A stretch of DNA of 64,000 bases from CAZSDU01 sp964429135 (GCA_964429135.1 CAYSAU010000008.1:62001-126000); one strand, 5' to 3'. Shown: positions 7,944 to 16,677, counted from the first letter of the stretch. Numbers and translations are program-made. Notes: generated from the sequence alone by a model not told the origin.

Positions 7944-9160
7944 ACACGGAATTTTTTATCGCCAAACGTATTGTTTCAAAAAGCAAAGGTAATTTTTCAA
8001 GACCAGTGGTCAGGATTGCCATTATAGCCATTGCGCTCGGATTTTCGGTGATGTTTATTTCCGTTTCCATCTTAAGGGGTTTCCAAAAAGAGATCCGGGA
8101 AAAGGTCATCGGATTCGGGGGACATATCCAGATCGCCCGTTTTACCGAAAATTCTACTTTTGAACCCCAAGCCGTAGAAAAAGAACAGGCCTTCCTGAAC
8201 GTTCTACTGAAAACCCCTGGCATTAGGCACATACAGGTTTACGGGATCAAAGCAGGAATTATAAAAACCCGGGATCAAATCCAGGGTGTGGTATTAAAAG
8301 GGGTGGATAAAGATTTCGACTGGACTTTTTTTCGACAACGTATCATTGAAGGAAAACAAATCATGGTCGGAGATACCGGCTATACGAATGAGATTCTGAT
8401 TTCCAAAAAACTAGCGAAACTGCTCAAGCTGAAACTCCATGATGACCTTCGCATGTTTTTTATTTCAGGCGACCAAACCCTGGCCAGAAAATTCAGCATC
8501 TCAGGGATATACGAAACAGGCCTGGAAGAATTCGATAATATGTTTGTGATCGGGGATATTCATCATATCCAGAAACTAAACGGATGGACAAGCGGACAAG
8601 TAGGCGGTTTTGAAATCCTGATCGATGATTTCAAAGACCTTGACCGCTTAGGAAAACTTGTCTATCACCAGACCGGTTTCAGTCTTGACGCTTCCACCAT
8701 CAAGCAACAATATCCACAGATCTTCGACTGGCTCGACCTTCAGGACACCAATGTACTGATTATCCTTATCCTGATGATTCTGGTTTCTGCCATTACCATG
8801 ATTTCCACCTTGTTGATCCTTATCCTTGAGCGGACGAACATGATCGGGATACTTAAATCCCTGGGCATGACCAGTCCAGGAATACAAAAGATATTTCTCT
8901 ACAACGCCATCTATATTATCGGAATCGGCCTGATCCTGGGCAACCTTGTCGGGTTCGGACTTTGTGTTTTGCAAAAGGAATTTGGCCTGATCACCCTTCC
9001 CCAGGAATCCTATTATATTTCGGTAGTCCCGATTTCACTGGAATCCGTCAATATTTTACTGTTGAACCTATCCACCATCCTCGTATGCTATCTGATGCTG
9101 ATCGTTCCGTCTTTCATCGTTGCCCGGATAAGCCCTGTCAAAGCGATTCGATTCAACTGA
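7940..9160 (+). CDS. ABC transporter permease of the LolC/LolE (FtsX/MacB) family
   Basis: The 406-residue protein begins at a TTG codon, giving MNTEFFIAKRI, the usual N-terminus of Bacteroidota homologues; there is no in-frame ATG upstream. One membrane segment near residues 24-46 is followed by a large MacB-like periplasmic domain (about 50-260) and three more membrane segments (about 268-292, 318-345, 370-400), with the FtsX-like stretch ILERTNMIGILKSLGM. The family sorts lipoproteins from the inner membrane to the outer membrane with a LolD ATPase, which is not encoded nearby. The gene abuts the stop of the convergent hybrid kinase gene with no gap. Confidence 0.87.
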   Translation: MNTEFFIAKRIVSKSKGNFSRPVVRIAIIAIALGFSVMFISVSILRGFQKEIREKVIGFGGHIQIARFTENSTFEPQAVEKEQAFLNVLLKTPGIRHIQVYGIKAGIIKTRDQIQGVVLKGVDKDFDWTFFRQRIIEGKQIMVGDTGYTNEILISKKLAKLLKLKLHDDLRMFFISGDQTLARKFSISGIYETGLEEFDNMFVIGDIHHIQKLNGWTSGQVGGFEILIDDFKDLDRLGKLVYHQTGFSLDASTIKQQYPQIFDWLDLQDTNVLIILILMILVSAITMISTLLILILERTNMIGILKSLGMTSPGIQKIFLYNAIYIIGIGLILGNLVGFGLCVLQKEFGLITLPQESYYISVVPISLESVNILLLNLSTILVCYLMLIVPSFIVARISPVKAIRFN

Positions 9161-11281
9161 TTAATAAAGGTGATTGATTACTTTGGTCAGCTCTTCCAGT
9201 TTAAATGGTTTGGATATGTAGGCATTCATTCCGGCCCTCAGGCATTTTTCTTCATCTTCCCTGGAAGTATTGGCAGTAATGGCACAGATATAAGCCGGTT
9301 GACGGGTTTGATCAGAAGATTCTATTTCCCGTATCTTCATGGTCGCTTCCAGTCCATCCATTTCAGGCATATAAATATCCATAAGGATAAGATCATAGTG
9401 TTTTCGGCTGAACATCTCCACTGATATTTTTCCATTCTCAGCAAGGTCAATGCGATGTCCCATTTTTTCAAGGGTAACAATAGCCACTTTCTGATTGATC
9501 AGGTTATCTTCAACCAGCAAAATATTCAGTAGCTTTTTCCTCAAATCTGCAGAATCCGGATCAGGTTCACCTTCTTCCTCCAATCTTGAACTCCCTTTTT
9601 TGGTTTGGGAGATGGCTTCGAGGATACGGTGCTTTAAACGGCTCAAAGTATACGGGCGGACCAGGCAAACCAATACCCCGGCTGATGCAAGTTCTGAAGT
9701 AGAAAGCGGGAATAAACGAGAAGTAGTAATCAAGATTTTTGAGTGAAGGAGAAGATTGTCTTTTTTTATCAATGTTGCAAACTGAAGACCGGTCATCCCG
9801 GGCAATTGCTGCTCTACCAGGATCAGGTGATAGGGCTTTTTGATCTGTGCCTGATGATGGATTTGTTTAAGCGCTTCCTCAGGATCCTGGATAGTTTCAA
9901 CATAACAATCCCAACGATCAAAATAGGTTCGCAGAATTTCGGCATGGGTTGTCACGGGATCGATGATCATCACCTTCAATCCCCTGATGGCCTCTTTCAT
10001 TCCATCCTTGGTTTCGGAATCCTTGTATCGTTCAAAATCAATGATAATAGAAAAAGTTGTCCCCTCACCGAGGATACTTTCCACGCTAATCTTTCCATTC
10101 ATCCGGTCAATGAGGTGTTTGGCAATCGCCAGCCCAAGTCCCCCGCCACTGTATTTCTTTGCTTCAGGAGTATCCAATTTGGAAAAAGACAAAAACAGTC
10201 TTTTCATACCTTCCTCCGAAATCCCAATCCCAGTATCAGCAATAATAAAGCGAACCCGAACCGACAAATCATCCCATTCCATGAATTCCGATGCTATCCT
10301 CACTTCCCCTTTCTCAGTGAATTTAAGGGCATTATCCATGAATATCTTCAATACCTGACGAAGGCGGACCGGATCACCCACCACCTCATTAGGAATATTC
10401 GGATCCTGAAAGGAGAGGATTTCCATCCCCTTTTCCACAGCCCTCTCCGCATATCCAGCGGAAATCTCTTCAATGAGCTGGTGGATACTGAATGGTTTTT
10501 CGTGAAACTCGACTTTGCCTGCTTCAATTTTTGAATATTCCAGGATATCATTGAGAATGGCCATCAGGTTGGTGGCTGACTTAGTAATCACATCAAGATA
10601 TTCTGTCTGTTCCTGACTGAGTTTGGACTGTTTGAGGATTTGCGCCATTCCGATCACCCCGGCCATAGGAGTATAGATCTCATGCGACATATTGGCTAAA
10701 AAAAGGCTTTTGGCCTGACTATCAGCCTCTGCTTTTGCCATACTTTGCATAACATCTTTTTCGCTTTTCTTGAGATCATCCATCTCAGTCAGCACACCTG
10801 ATATCCTTGTTGGGTTCCCGAGAATATCGCGTTCCACAATTCTTCCCCTGTCGAGAAACCATTTCCATTCACCATCTTTTGTTTGCAAACGAAATTCAGC
10901 CTCGTATAAAGGCTTCTCCCCCTTCAGATGGAAATCAAGCTTTCCCATAGCCTTACTATAATCATCGGGATGGATCATACGCGTCAGCTCATCAAAGGTC
11001 TTTATCTGTTCCTCTGGATCTTCACCTAGCAAACGTGCCCTGTTTTCATGAATCCTCACCTGCCCTGTTTTATAATCCCAATCCCAACAGGCCATATTTC
11101 CGGCAGTCAATGACAGCTCTAACCGCTCCTTCGCCCGTGAAAGCTCCGCTTCCACATCCTGAAGCTGCCTGTTAGCTTCCTCATATAACTTTTGAATTTG
11201 ATCCCAGCGGCTTGCGGCAGATTTTAAAATGCTGTTTTCCTTTTCCAGCAGACGTATTTTTTTTTCTATTTCTTCAGACAT
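9161..11281 (-). CDS. Cytoplasmic hybrid sensor histidine kinase (PAS-HisKA-HATPase-pseudoREC-REC)
   Basis: The start at 11281 gives 706 residues and lies 4 bp past the upstream MBL gene; the longer frame to 11407 would overlap that gene. Order: coiled coil (1-55), PAS/PAC (55-170), HisKA with His200 in MSHEIYTP, HATPase with N-box Asn317 and glycine motifs (ADTGIGI, GGGLGLAI), a first receiver (about 434-555), and a second receiver (about 585-706) with Glu591-Asp592, phospho-acceptor Asp635 in LILMDIYMP and Lys691. The first receiver looks inactive: it has Glu490 (LILVEQQLPG) in place of the acceptor Asp, only one acidic residue in the first pocket (MIIDP) and Arg542 in place of the conserved Lys. 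There are no membrane segments, so the signal must be cytoplasmic. It is the last gene of the cysH-MBL-kinase operon. Confidence 0.9.
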   Translation of the reverse strand: MSEEIEKKIRLLEKENSILKSAASRWDQIQKLYEEANRQLQDVEAELSRAKERLELSLTAGNMACWDWDYKTGQVRIHENRARLLGEDPEEQIKTFDELTRMIHPDDYSKAMGKLDFHLKGEKPLYEAEFRLQTKDGEWKWFLDRGRIVERDILGNPTRISGVLTEMDDLKKSEKDVMQSMAKAEADSQAKSLFLANMSHEIYTPMAGVIGMAQILKQSKLSQEQTEYLDVITKSATNLMAILNDILEYSKIEAGKVEFHEKPFSIHQLIEEISAGYAERAVEKGMEILSFQDPNIPNEVVGDPVRLRQVLKIFMDNALKFTEKGEVRIASEFMEWDDLSVRVRFIIADTGIGISEEGMKRLFLSFSKLDTPEAKKYSGGGLGLAIAKHLIDRMNGKISVESILGEGTTFSIIIDFERYKDSETKDGMKEAIRGLKVMIIDPVTTHAEILRTYFDRWDCYVETIQDPEEALKQIHHQAQIKKPYHLILVEQQLPGMTGLQFATLIKKDNLLLHSKILITTSRLFPLSTSELASAGVLVCLVRPYTLSRLKHRILEAISQTKKGSSRLEEEGEPDPDSADLRKKLLNILLVEDNLINQKVAIVTLEKMGHRIDLAENGKISVEMFSRKHYDLILMDIYMPEMDGLEATMKIREIESSDQTRQPAYICAITANTSREDEEKCLRAGMNAYISKPFKLEELTKVINHLY

Positions 11282-11285
11282 GATC

Positions 11286-12080
11286 CTATTTATTTTTTTG
11301 ATGAGGATAAATAAAGTCCAAGCCACATTTAAGATTGGACAAATATTGAAGGGCATCCGGGACCAGTTGCCTGGGGATGACCGAACCATGCTGCGGGAGG
11401 ATCGCATCTATTGGAAAACTCTTGATACGGTCGGCAAAACCACGGGCAGCAATATTTCCGGCCATATAATCCAGATGAAATAAATTAAGCTTTATGACAT
11501 GAGGAAAGAATTGGTCAATGATAAGTTTCCATTCCATATCGATGGCCGCCCAGATGTCGCCAGAAAATAAAAATCGTGAAGTTTCATCGTAGGTGGTAAA
11601 AGCTCCCGGAGAATGCAGAAAAGGGCTTTCAATGAAACGCAGTATCCTCCCGGAGTGAAAAGTAAATACCGGCTCTTCAGAAATATTTATAAAGGTATAA
11701 TTCGGCTTCCCATAATTGGGCAATAACACATTAGTCCGAAGCGATGTGATGACTTTCACAGAAGGAATGAGATCCAGCCAATGATCCATGGAAGCAGCAA
11801 CATCCGGATCCTGATGGCAAAGAATCATCCCGCTGATATTTTCGGGAGGAAGAATCTGAGCAACCCTGTTTTTTATAAAATCGAAAGACAGCCTTCCGCC
11901 CGGATCCACGATGATAGCCTCTCCCTTTTCCATGATCAGATAGGTGTTGCAACGGAAGGCCGTATCTTCAGGAATTCCCAGCCAGTAAATGGCATGATCC
12001 ATGTCACGGAATAATACCGTGGGCTGGTCGTAATTTTCGGTAAATGTTTTACCTAGTTCAATCAAATCAATTTCGTTCAT
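11286..12080 (-). CDS. ODP-type diiron metallo-beta-lactamase-fold protein
   Basis: The 264-residue protein (ATG at 12080 preferred; a TTG at 12086 overlaps the cysH stop) has the flavodiiron-like beta-lactamase fold without a flavodoxin domain. The metal ligands of flavodiiron proteins can be matched: His89, Asp91 and Asp93 in CHQDPD, His156 in FLHSPG, Asp175 in FSGDIW and His231 in LPQHGS; the second His of the usual HxExDH motif is Val94. This pattern matches the ODP (oxygen-binding diiron protein) group, known in Treponema as an oxygen/iron sensor that feeds a kinase. It stands between cysH and a hybrid kinase, 2 and 4 bp from them, so a sensor role for the kinase or an O2/NO-scavenging role are both possible. 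Confidence 0.82.
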   Translation of the reverse strand: MNEIDLIELGKTFTENYDQPTVLFRDMDHAIYWLGIPEDTAFRCNTYLIMEKGEAIIVDPGGRLSFDFIKNRVAQILPPENISGMILCHQDPDVAASMDHWLDLIPSVKVITSLRTNVLLPNYGKPNYTFINISEEPVFTFHSGRILRFIESPFLHSPGAFTTYDETSRFLFSGDIWAAIDMEWKLIIDQFFPHVIKLNLFHLDYMAGNIAARGFADRIKSFPIDAILPQHGSVIPRQLVPDALQYLSNLKCGLDFIYPHQKNK

Positions 12081-12082
12081 GG

Positions 12083-12796
12083 TCAAATGCTTTTATCATG
12101 GGTATGTAATCCACACTCCCTTTGCTGAGCTTGTTCCCACCACCATCGGCCGGCCCGGGTATCTTCTCCCGGCAATATCGCACGGGTACAGGGTTGACAG
12201 CCAATGCTGGGAAAACCCTGATCATGCATGGGATTATAAGGTATTTTGTGAATGGCAATAAATTCATCCACATCCTGATCCGTCCACAACCACAATGGAT
12301 TCACCTTAAGCACCTGGAAAGATTCATCCCATTCCACTGCGCTCAACGCTTCACGGGTAACCGACTGGGCCCGGCGAAGGCCATTGATCCAGATTTTCTT
12401 TCCCTTCAATGCCCGCTGCAAGGGTTCAATTTTGCGTATATGACAACATTTCTTGCGGTTTTCCACACTGGAATAAAAAAGATTGACTCCCCCGGCATTA
12501 ACCATTTCCTCTACCCTCGCAGCATCGGGAAAATACAGATGAATATCGAGATGGTATTTATTTATGGTGATATCAAGGAGATTGTATGTTTCCTGGAAGA
12601 GCCTGCCTGTATCAAGCGTAAAACAATGAATATCATGGGGAAACTGAGCAAGCATGGAGGTAATAATCTGGTCTTCCTTGCTGAGACTGGAAGCAAAAGC
12701 AATAACAGAAGGAAATTTTTCTGAAAAATACTTTAACATCTCTTCAGCCGTGGCTTCTTTAAACTGATTGTTTAATGCTGCGACTTGATCTTTCAT
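12083..12796 (-). CDS. cysH: Adenylyl-sulfate (APS) reductase, assimilatory, [4Fe-4S] type
   Basis: Started at the ATG at 12796 (237 residues); an upstream frame to 12835 has no support. The enzyme belongs to the PAPS/APS reductase family, which reduces activated sulfate to sulfite with thioredoxin. The sequence has SSLSKEDQ near the ATP-pyrophosphatase-like loop, LDTGRLF, Cys117-Cys118 and Cys200-x-x-Cys203, the four ligands of the iron-sulfur cluster that mark APS-specific enzymes, and Cys228 in the C-terminal ECGLH that carries the sulfonated intermediate. No sulfate adenylyltransferase or sulfite reductase gene is in the window. It opens a three-gene operon with the ODP protein and the hybrid kinase. 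Confidence 0.93.
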   Translation of the reverse strand: MKDQVAALNNQFKEATAEEMLKYFSEKFPSVIAFASSLSKEDQIITSMLAQFPHDIHCFTLDTGRLFQETYNLLDITINKYHLDIHLYFPDAARVEEMVNAGGVNLFYSSVENRKKCCHIRKIEPLQRALKGKKIWINGLRRAQSVTREALSAVEWDESFQVLKVNPLWLWTDQDVDEFIAIHKIPYNPMHDQGFPSIGCQPCTRAILPGEDTRAGRWWWEQAQQRECGLHTHDKSI

Positions 12797-12822
12797 AAGC
12801 TTAATCCCTGACTGATAAACCA

Positions 12823-12830
12823 CAAAGATA
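12823..12830 (-). promoter_or_regulatory. Bacteroidota -7 element (TATCTTTG) for the cysH operon
   Basis: On the minus strand the octamer is an exact TAnnTTTG match, 26 bp before the ATG at 12796. No convincing -33 element is present, which may mean an activator is needed. Confidence 0.5.
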
Positions 12831-12911
12831 GACATCTTCCGGGGCCGAATACTCGGTATATTTTTTTATCCCGACGGTGCAATCGAATCTTTGAGCTTTT
12901 TCAATATAAAC

Positions 12912-12944
12912 TTGGGTGAAATTACAAAATAAAATGTAATTTTG
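12912..12944 (+). promoter_or_regulatory. Promoter of the Mpl-like Mur ligase gene, with a small inverted repeat
   Basis: TTG at 12912-12914 and TAATTTTG at 12937-12944 are 22 bp apart and 19 bp before the ATG at 12964. Between them lies an inverted repeat, ATTACA (12921-12926) and TGTAAT (12935-12940), which partly covers the -7 element and could be an operator. Confidence 0.45.
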
Positions 12945-12963
12945 ATTGAAATCCAAGGAATTT

Positions 12964-14313
12964 ATGTTTGTCCATTTTATTGCCATGGGCGGAAGTGCTA
13001 TGCATAATCTTGCCCTTGCCCTTCATCATAAAGGCTATCATATCAGTGGTTCTGATGATGAAATCTTCGAACCGGCCAGATCCCGCCTGGCTGCTTGCGG
13101 GTTGCTGCCTGAGACTGAAGGATGGGATGTCTCAAGAATAACCCCTTTGCTGGATGCTGTAATCCTCGGTATGCATGCCAAGGCAGATAATCCGGAATTA
13201 CTCAGAGCAAAAGAATTAGGCGTAAAAATATATTCCTATCCGGAATATCTTTACGAGCAATCGAAAAACAAAAAGCGCATTGTCATCGGGGGAAGTCATG
13301 GGAAAACCACGATCACGGCTATGATCCTTCATGTTTTACAAAAAACAGGTATCTCATGCGATTATCTGGTGGGAGCTCAACTCGAGGGATTTGAGGTGAT
13401 GGTCAGGTTGACGGAAGAAGCGCCCATGATGATTTTCGAAGGGGACGAATACCTGACTTCTCCCATCGACCCCCGACCGAAGTTTCATCTCTACCATCCC
13501 GATATTGCTTTGCTCAGCGGAATCTCCTGGGACCATATCAATGTATTTCCCACTTTCGAAAATTATATAGAACAATTCGAAATTTTCATCCGGCAAATCT
13601 CTCCCGGTGGTGTTCTGGTTTATTGCGAAGAAGATGAAGAATTAAGAAAAATATGCCCTGGGTTAAGAAACGACATCGACCTTATCCCTTATACCCTGCC
13701 GGATTACCGGATTAGGGAGGGAAAGACCATAGTGATCCGGGAAGGGAAAACCTATCCTTTACAGGTTTTCGGGAAACATAATTTACTGAATCTTAACGGG
13801 GCCATGCTGATCTGTTGTCAATTGGGAATTTCTATTCCCGTTTTTCTAGAAGCCATTCAATCGTTCAAGGGAGCTTCTAAACGGCTGGAACTGATTGAAA
13901 AAAATGAACAAACTTTAATTTTCAAAGATTTTGCCCATGCCCCTTCAAAAGTTATGGCTACCCTTCTGGCAGTCAGGGAACAATACCCTGCGATGAAGAT
14001 CATCGCCTGTCTCGAATTGCATACTTTCAGTAGCTTGAACCAGGTTTTTCTCAGTCATTACAATGGAAGTCTTGCAGCAGCGGATATCGCTATGGTGTAT
14101 TACAATCCGCATGCCCTGGAGCTCAAACGGCTACCAGCCATCACCCCTGAACAAATTCAGGAAGGTTTCGGGAATCCCCTGCTGGAAGTTTTCAATGATT
14201 CCAAAAAACTTTATGAGCGGCTGAGAAAGGAAGATGCTACGAATGCAGTGTTCCTCATGATGAGTTCCGGAAATTACGATGGCCTCGACCTAAAAGAAAT
14301 CATCCATTCATAG
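12964..14313 (+). CDS. Mur ligase family protein, Mpl-like (UDP-MurNAc:peptide ligase)
   Basis: The ATG at 12964 (449 residues) is preferred to a TTG at 12946. The N-terminal Rossmann domain (FIAMGGSAMHNLALAL) matches MurC/Mpl, the central ATPase has the P-loop GGSHGKTT (109-116) and EGDEYLTSPID, and a C-terminal ligase domain follows. MurC joins L-Ala to UDP-MurNAc; Mpl joins recycled tripeptide in one step. The EGDEY form and the short P-loop context resemble Mpl more than MurC, and with NamZ nearby it fits cell-wall recycling, but the substrate is inferred. Its 3' end overlaps the convergent rho gene by 14 bp. Confidence 0.82.
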   Translation: MFVHFIAMGGSAMHNLALALHHKGYHISGSDDEIFEPARSRLAACGLLPETEGWDVSRITPLLDAVILGMHAKADNPELLRAKELGVKIYSYPEYLYEQSKNKKRIVIGGSHGKTTITAMILHVLQKTGISCDYLVGAQLEGFEVMVRLTEEAPMMIFEGDEYLTSPIDPRPKFHLYHPDIALLSGISWDHINVFPTFENYIEQFEIFIRQISPGGVLVYCEEDEELRKICPGLRNDIDLIPYTLPDYRIREGKTIVIREGKTYPLQVFGKHNLLNLNGAMLICCQLGISIPVFLEAIQSFKGASKRLELIEKNEQTLIFKDFAHAPSKVMATLLAVREQYPAMKIIACLELHTFSSLNQVFLSHYNGSLAAADIAMVYYNPHALELKRLPAITPEQIQEGFGNPLLEVFNDSKKLYERLRKEDATNAVFLMMSSGNYDGLDLKEIIHS

Positions 14314-15991
14314 AAATCAGGAATTCCTCATTTGTATCGGTGAATTTCATCCTTTCTTTCAGAAATTCCATGGCTTCGAGTGGATTCATATCGGCCAGAT
14401 GATTACGGAGAATCCATATTCTTTGCAGCACATCTTTTTCCAGCAGCAGGTCTTCACGCCGGGTGCTGGAGGCCACGATATCAATAGCAGGGTAAATCCT
14501 TTTGTTCGAAAGTTTCCTGTCGAGCTGTAATTCCATATTGCCTGTTCCTTTGAATTCCTCGAAGATCACTTCGTCCATTTTGGAACCGGTGTCGATCAGG
14601 GCAGTGGCGATGATCGTAAGGGAGCCTCCGTTCTCGATCTGGCGTGCTGCACCAAAGAAACGTTTGGGTTTTTGAAGGGCATTGGCTTCAACGCCTCCCG
14701 ACAACACTTTCCCTGAAGCAGGGGCAACCGTGTTATAGGCACGAGCGAGCCGGGTGATGGAATCGAGGAGGATTACCACATCATGACCGCATTCCACAAG
14801 TCGTTTGGCTTTCTCTAAAATAATATTGGAAATCCTGGCGTGACGTTCTGCAGGTTCATCAAAAGTGGAAGAAATGACTTCCGCTTTAACGCTACGCTGC
14901 ATGTCTGTAACTTCTTCCGGGCGTTCATCGATTAGCAGAATCATCATATAAACATCCGGGTGATTGGAAGCAATAGCATTGGCGATTTCTTTCAGGAGCA
15001 CCGTTTTACCTGTTTTCGGCTGAGCCACGATCAATCCGCGTTGTCCGAATCCGATGGGGGCAAACATATCGATAATACGAGTGGACATCGACATTTCCTT
15101 GTGACCTGTGAGCTTGAACTTTTTCATGGGAAAAAGCGGAGTGAGGAAATCAAAAGGAATACGGTCGCGAACTTCGTCGGGTTTCCTTCCGTTGATCAAT
15201 TCAACCTTAATCAGGGGAAAATATTTCTCGCCCTCCTTGGGCGGTCTGATTGTACCCCTTACGGTATCTCCTGTTTTTAGTCCGAACAACTTGATCTGTG
15301 ATTGCGAAACATATACATCATCGGGAGAATTCAGGTAATTATAATCTGAGGATCGCAGAAAACCATAACCGTCAGCCATGATCTCCAGCACTCCTTCAGT
15401 GGTGATGATGCCCTCAAATTCAAAAGCATATTCCTCACGCTGGCGTTCCTGGAATTTCCTTGGGTATTCCCTGAATTTCTTTTCACCGGGCTGAACTGCA
15501 GGGATGTTTTCTGCAATCGGTGAGGCTTGTGAAACCTCGGGATGCTCTTCCGGTCTTTCAATAACGATAGGATTTTCCTCCAGGGAAACTACCGTGGATT
15601 CGGCAAATGGGGTTTCCTGGTTTTCCTGATAGGTAAAAGTGTCTTCCCTTGCTTCGGGGATGTCTTGTATCACCGGTTTGGTCTGAATTTCTTTATCCTG
15701 AATGCCTGCAGCGGCGGGTTCAACGGGCTTTTTCCCCTGAGCCGGTACAAATGGTTTTCTTTCCCGTTTCTTCATGTCGTTGTCTTTACGCGGACGGCCA
15801 CGGAAAACCTTACGTTCTGTTTTCTTTTCAAGGTCCAGAACCTCAGGGGAAGGATTCAAAGCCTGGTGGTCCAGGATTTTATAAATAAGTTCCTGTTTTT
15901 CGAGTCGGTCGGGTTTGGGAATATTAAGTTGCTGGGCAATGTTTCTGATCTCAGACAGCTCCATGCCATCGAGGGAAATAATATCATACAT
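14300..15991 (-). CDS. rho: Transcription termination factor Rho
   Basis: The 563-residue protein is longer than the 419 residues of Escherichia coli Rho. It has an N-terminal Rho_N helix bundle (about 5-47), a low-complexity acidic/Pro/Gln-rich insert (about 50-190) typical of Bacteroidota, an RNA-binding cold-shock domain (about 195-270, with GYGFLRSS), and the RecA-like ATPase with Walker A QPKTGKT and Walker B VVILLDSITR. The hexamer releases RNA polymerase from untranslated RNA. A good promoter lies more than 110 bp upstream, leaving a leader long enough for autoregulation. The 3' end overlaps the Mur ligase gene. Confidence 0.97.
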   Translation of the reverse strand: MYDIISLDGMELSEIRNIAQQLNIPKPDRLEKQELIYKILDHQALNPSPEVLDLEKKTERKVFRGRPRKDNDMKKRERKPFVPAQGKKPVEPAAAGIQDKEIQTKPVIQDIPEAREDTFTYQENQETPFAESTVVSLEENPIVIERPEEHPEVSQASPIAENIPAVQPGEKKFREYPRKFQERQREEYAFEFEGIITTEGVLEIMADGYGFLRSSDYNYLNSPDDVYVSQSQIKLFGLKTGDTVRGTIRPPKEGEKYFPLIKVELINGRKPDEVRDRIPFDFLTPLFPMKKFKLTGHKEMSMSTRIIDMFAPIGFGQRGLIVAQPKTGKTVLLKEIANAIASNHPDVYMMILLIDERPEEVTDMQRSVKAEVISSTFDEPAERHARISNIILEKAKRLVECGHDVVILLDSITRLARAYNTVAPASGKVLSGGVEANALQKPKRFFGAARQIENGGSLTIIATALIDTGSKMDEVIFEEFKGTGNMELQLDRKLSNKRIYPAIDIVASSTRREDLLLEKDVLQRIWILRNHLADMNPLEAMEFLKERMKFTDTNEEFLISMNG

Positions 15992-16106
15992 ATAGGTTGG
16001 AATTTAAATTCAAAGACTGAATAAAATAGAATTCTTAATGAATCGTTAAATGAATAAATAGGGTTTTTGAAAATTAACCAGAAAGAATCGGGAGATTAAA
16101 TCACGG

Positions 16107-16137
16107 CAAAGATAATACATTTAAACAAATTGTCAAA
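16107..16137 (-). promoter_or_regulatory. rho promoter (TTTG-N19-TATCTTTG)
   Basis: On the minus strand TTTG (16137-16134) and TATCTTTG (16114-16107) are 19 bp apart, an excellent match to the phylum consensus. Transcription should start near 16100, giving a leader of about 110 bp before the ATG at 15991. Confidence 0.65.
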
Positions 16138-16174
16138 TTTTTTTTAATTTCGCCCGGTACAAAACAACATCATT

Positions 16175-16648
16175 ATGTTACAGCGAATTCAAACCATTTA
16201 CCTGGCCTTTGCAGCCATCGCCGGATTGCTGGTTTTTTTCTTTCCATTAGCCAGTTTTTACAACCTCAACCAGGGAAATTACTCCTTTTACGTTTGCGCT
16301 ATCCAATCTCTGGATCCCGACCCTATCGTCCGTTTTACAAAATGGATCACCCTGCCCTTGATACTGCTGATGACACTGTCACTAATTTTGTCCTTACTTA
16401 CCCTAATTCTGTATAAAAAACGTCCGTTACAATTACGCCTCGTAGCCTTCAACGTTATGATCAACATCGTGTTCATCGTACTGGTGTTTTTTTACTATAT
16501 CTCCAAAATCAAAGCCATTACCCTGGCTGAACCCGCGTATGGCACTGGGATTGTTTTCCCCCTGGCCACCCTCGTTTTCCTGATCATGGCCAACCGGTCC
16601 ATCCGCAAGGATGAAGCCCTGGTCAGATCAACGGAAAGACTTAGGTAA
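16175..16648 (+). CDS. DUF4293 membrane protein
   Basis: The 157-residue protein has four clear membrane segments (about 10-27, 60-85, 92-112, 122-140) and begins MLQRIQTIYL, the standard start of DUF4293 proteins, which are nearly confined to Bacteroidota. Its function is unknown. In this phylum the gene commonly neighbours rho, as it does here, divergent across 183 bp. It is convergent with the phosphoesterase gene, and an imperfect hairpin lies in the 29 bp between them. Confidence 0.85.
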   Translation: MLQRIQTIYLAFAAIAGLLVFFFPLASFYNLNQGNYSFYVCAIQSLDPDPIVRFTKWITLPLILLMTLSLILSLLTLILYKKRPLQLRLVAFNVMINIVFIVLVFFYYISKIKAITLAEPAYGTGIVFPLATLVFLIMANRSIRKDEALVRSTERLR

Positions 16649-16677
16649 AAAAGAGATCAGGGATCAGGTGTTAATCC

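Noticed and set aside
9743..10534. Long open frame of 263 codons on the plus strand
   Set aside because: It lies wholly inside the soluble hybrid kinase gene on the minus strand, shows no protein-like pattern or signal, and is explained as a shadow frame.
12122..12724. Open frame of 200 codons on the plus strand
   Set aside because: It is antisense to cysH, whose cysteine and active-site motifs are clear; no domain is visible in this frame.
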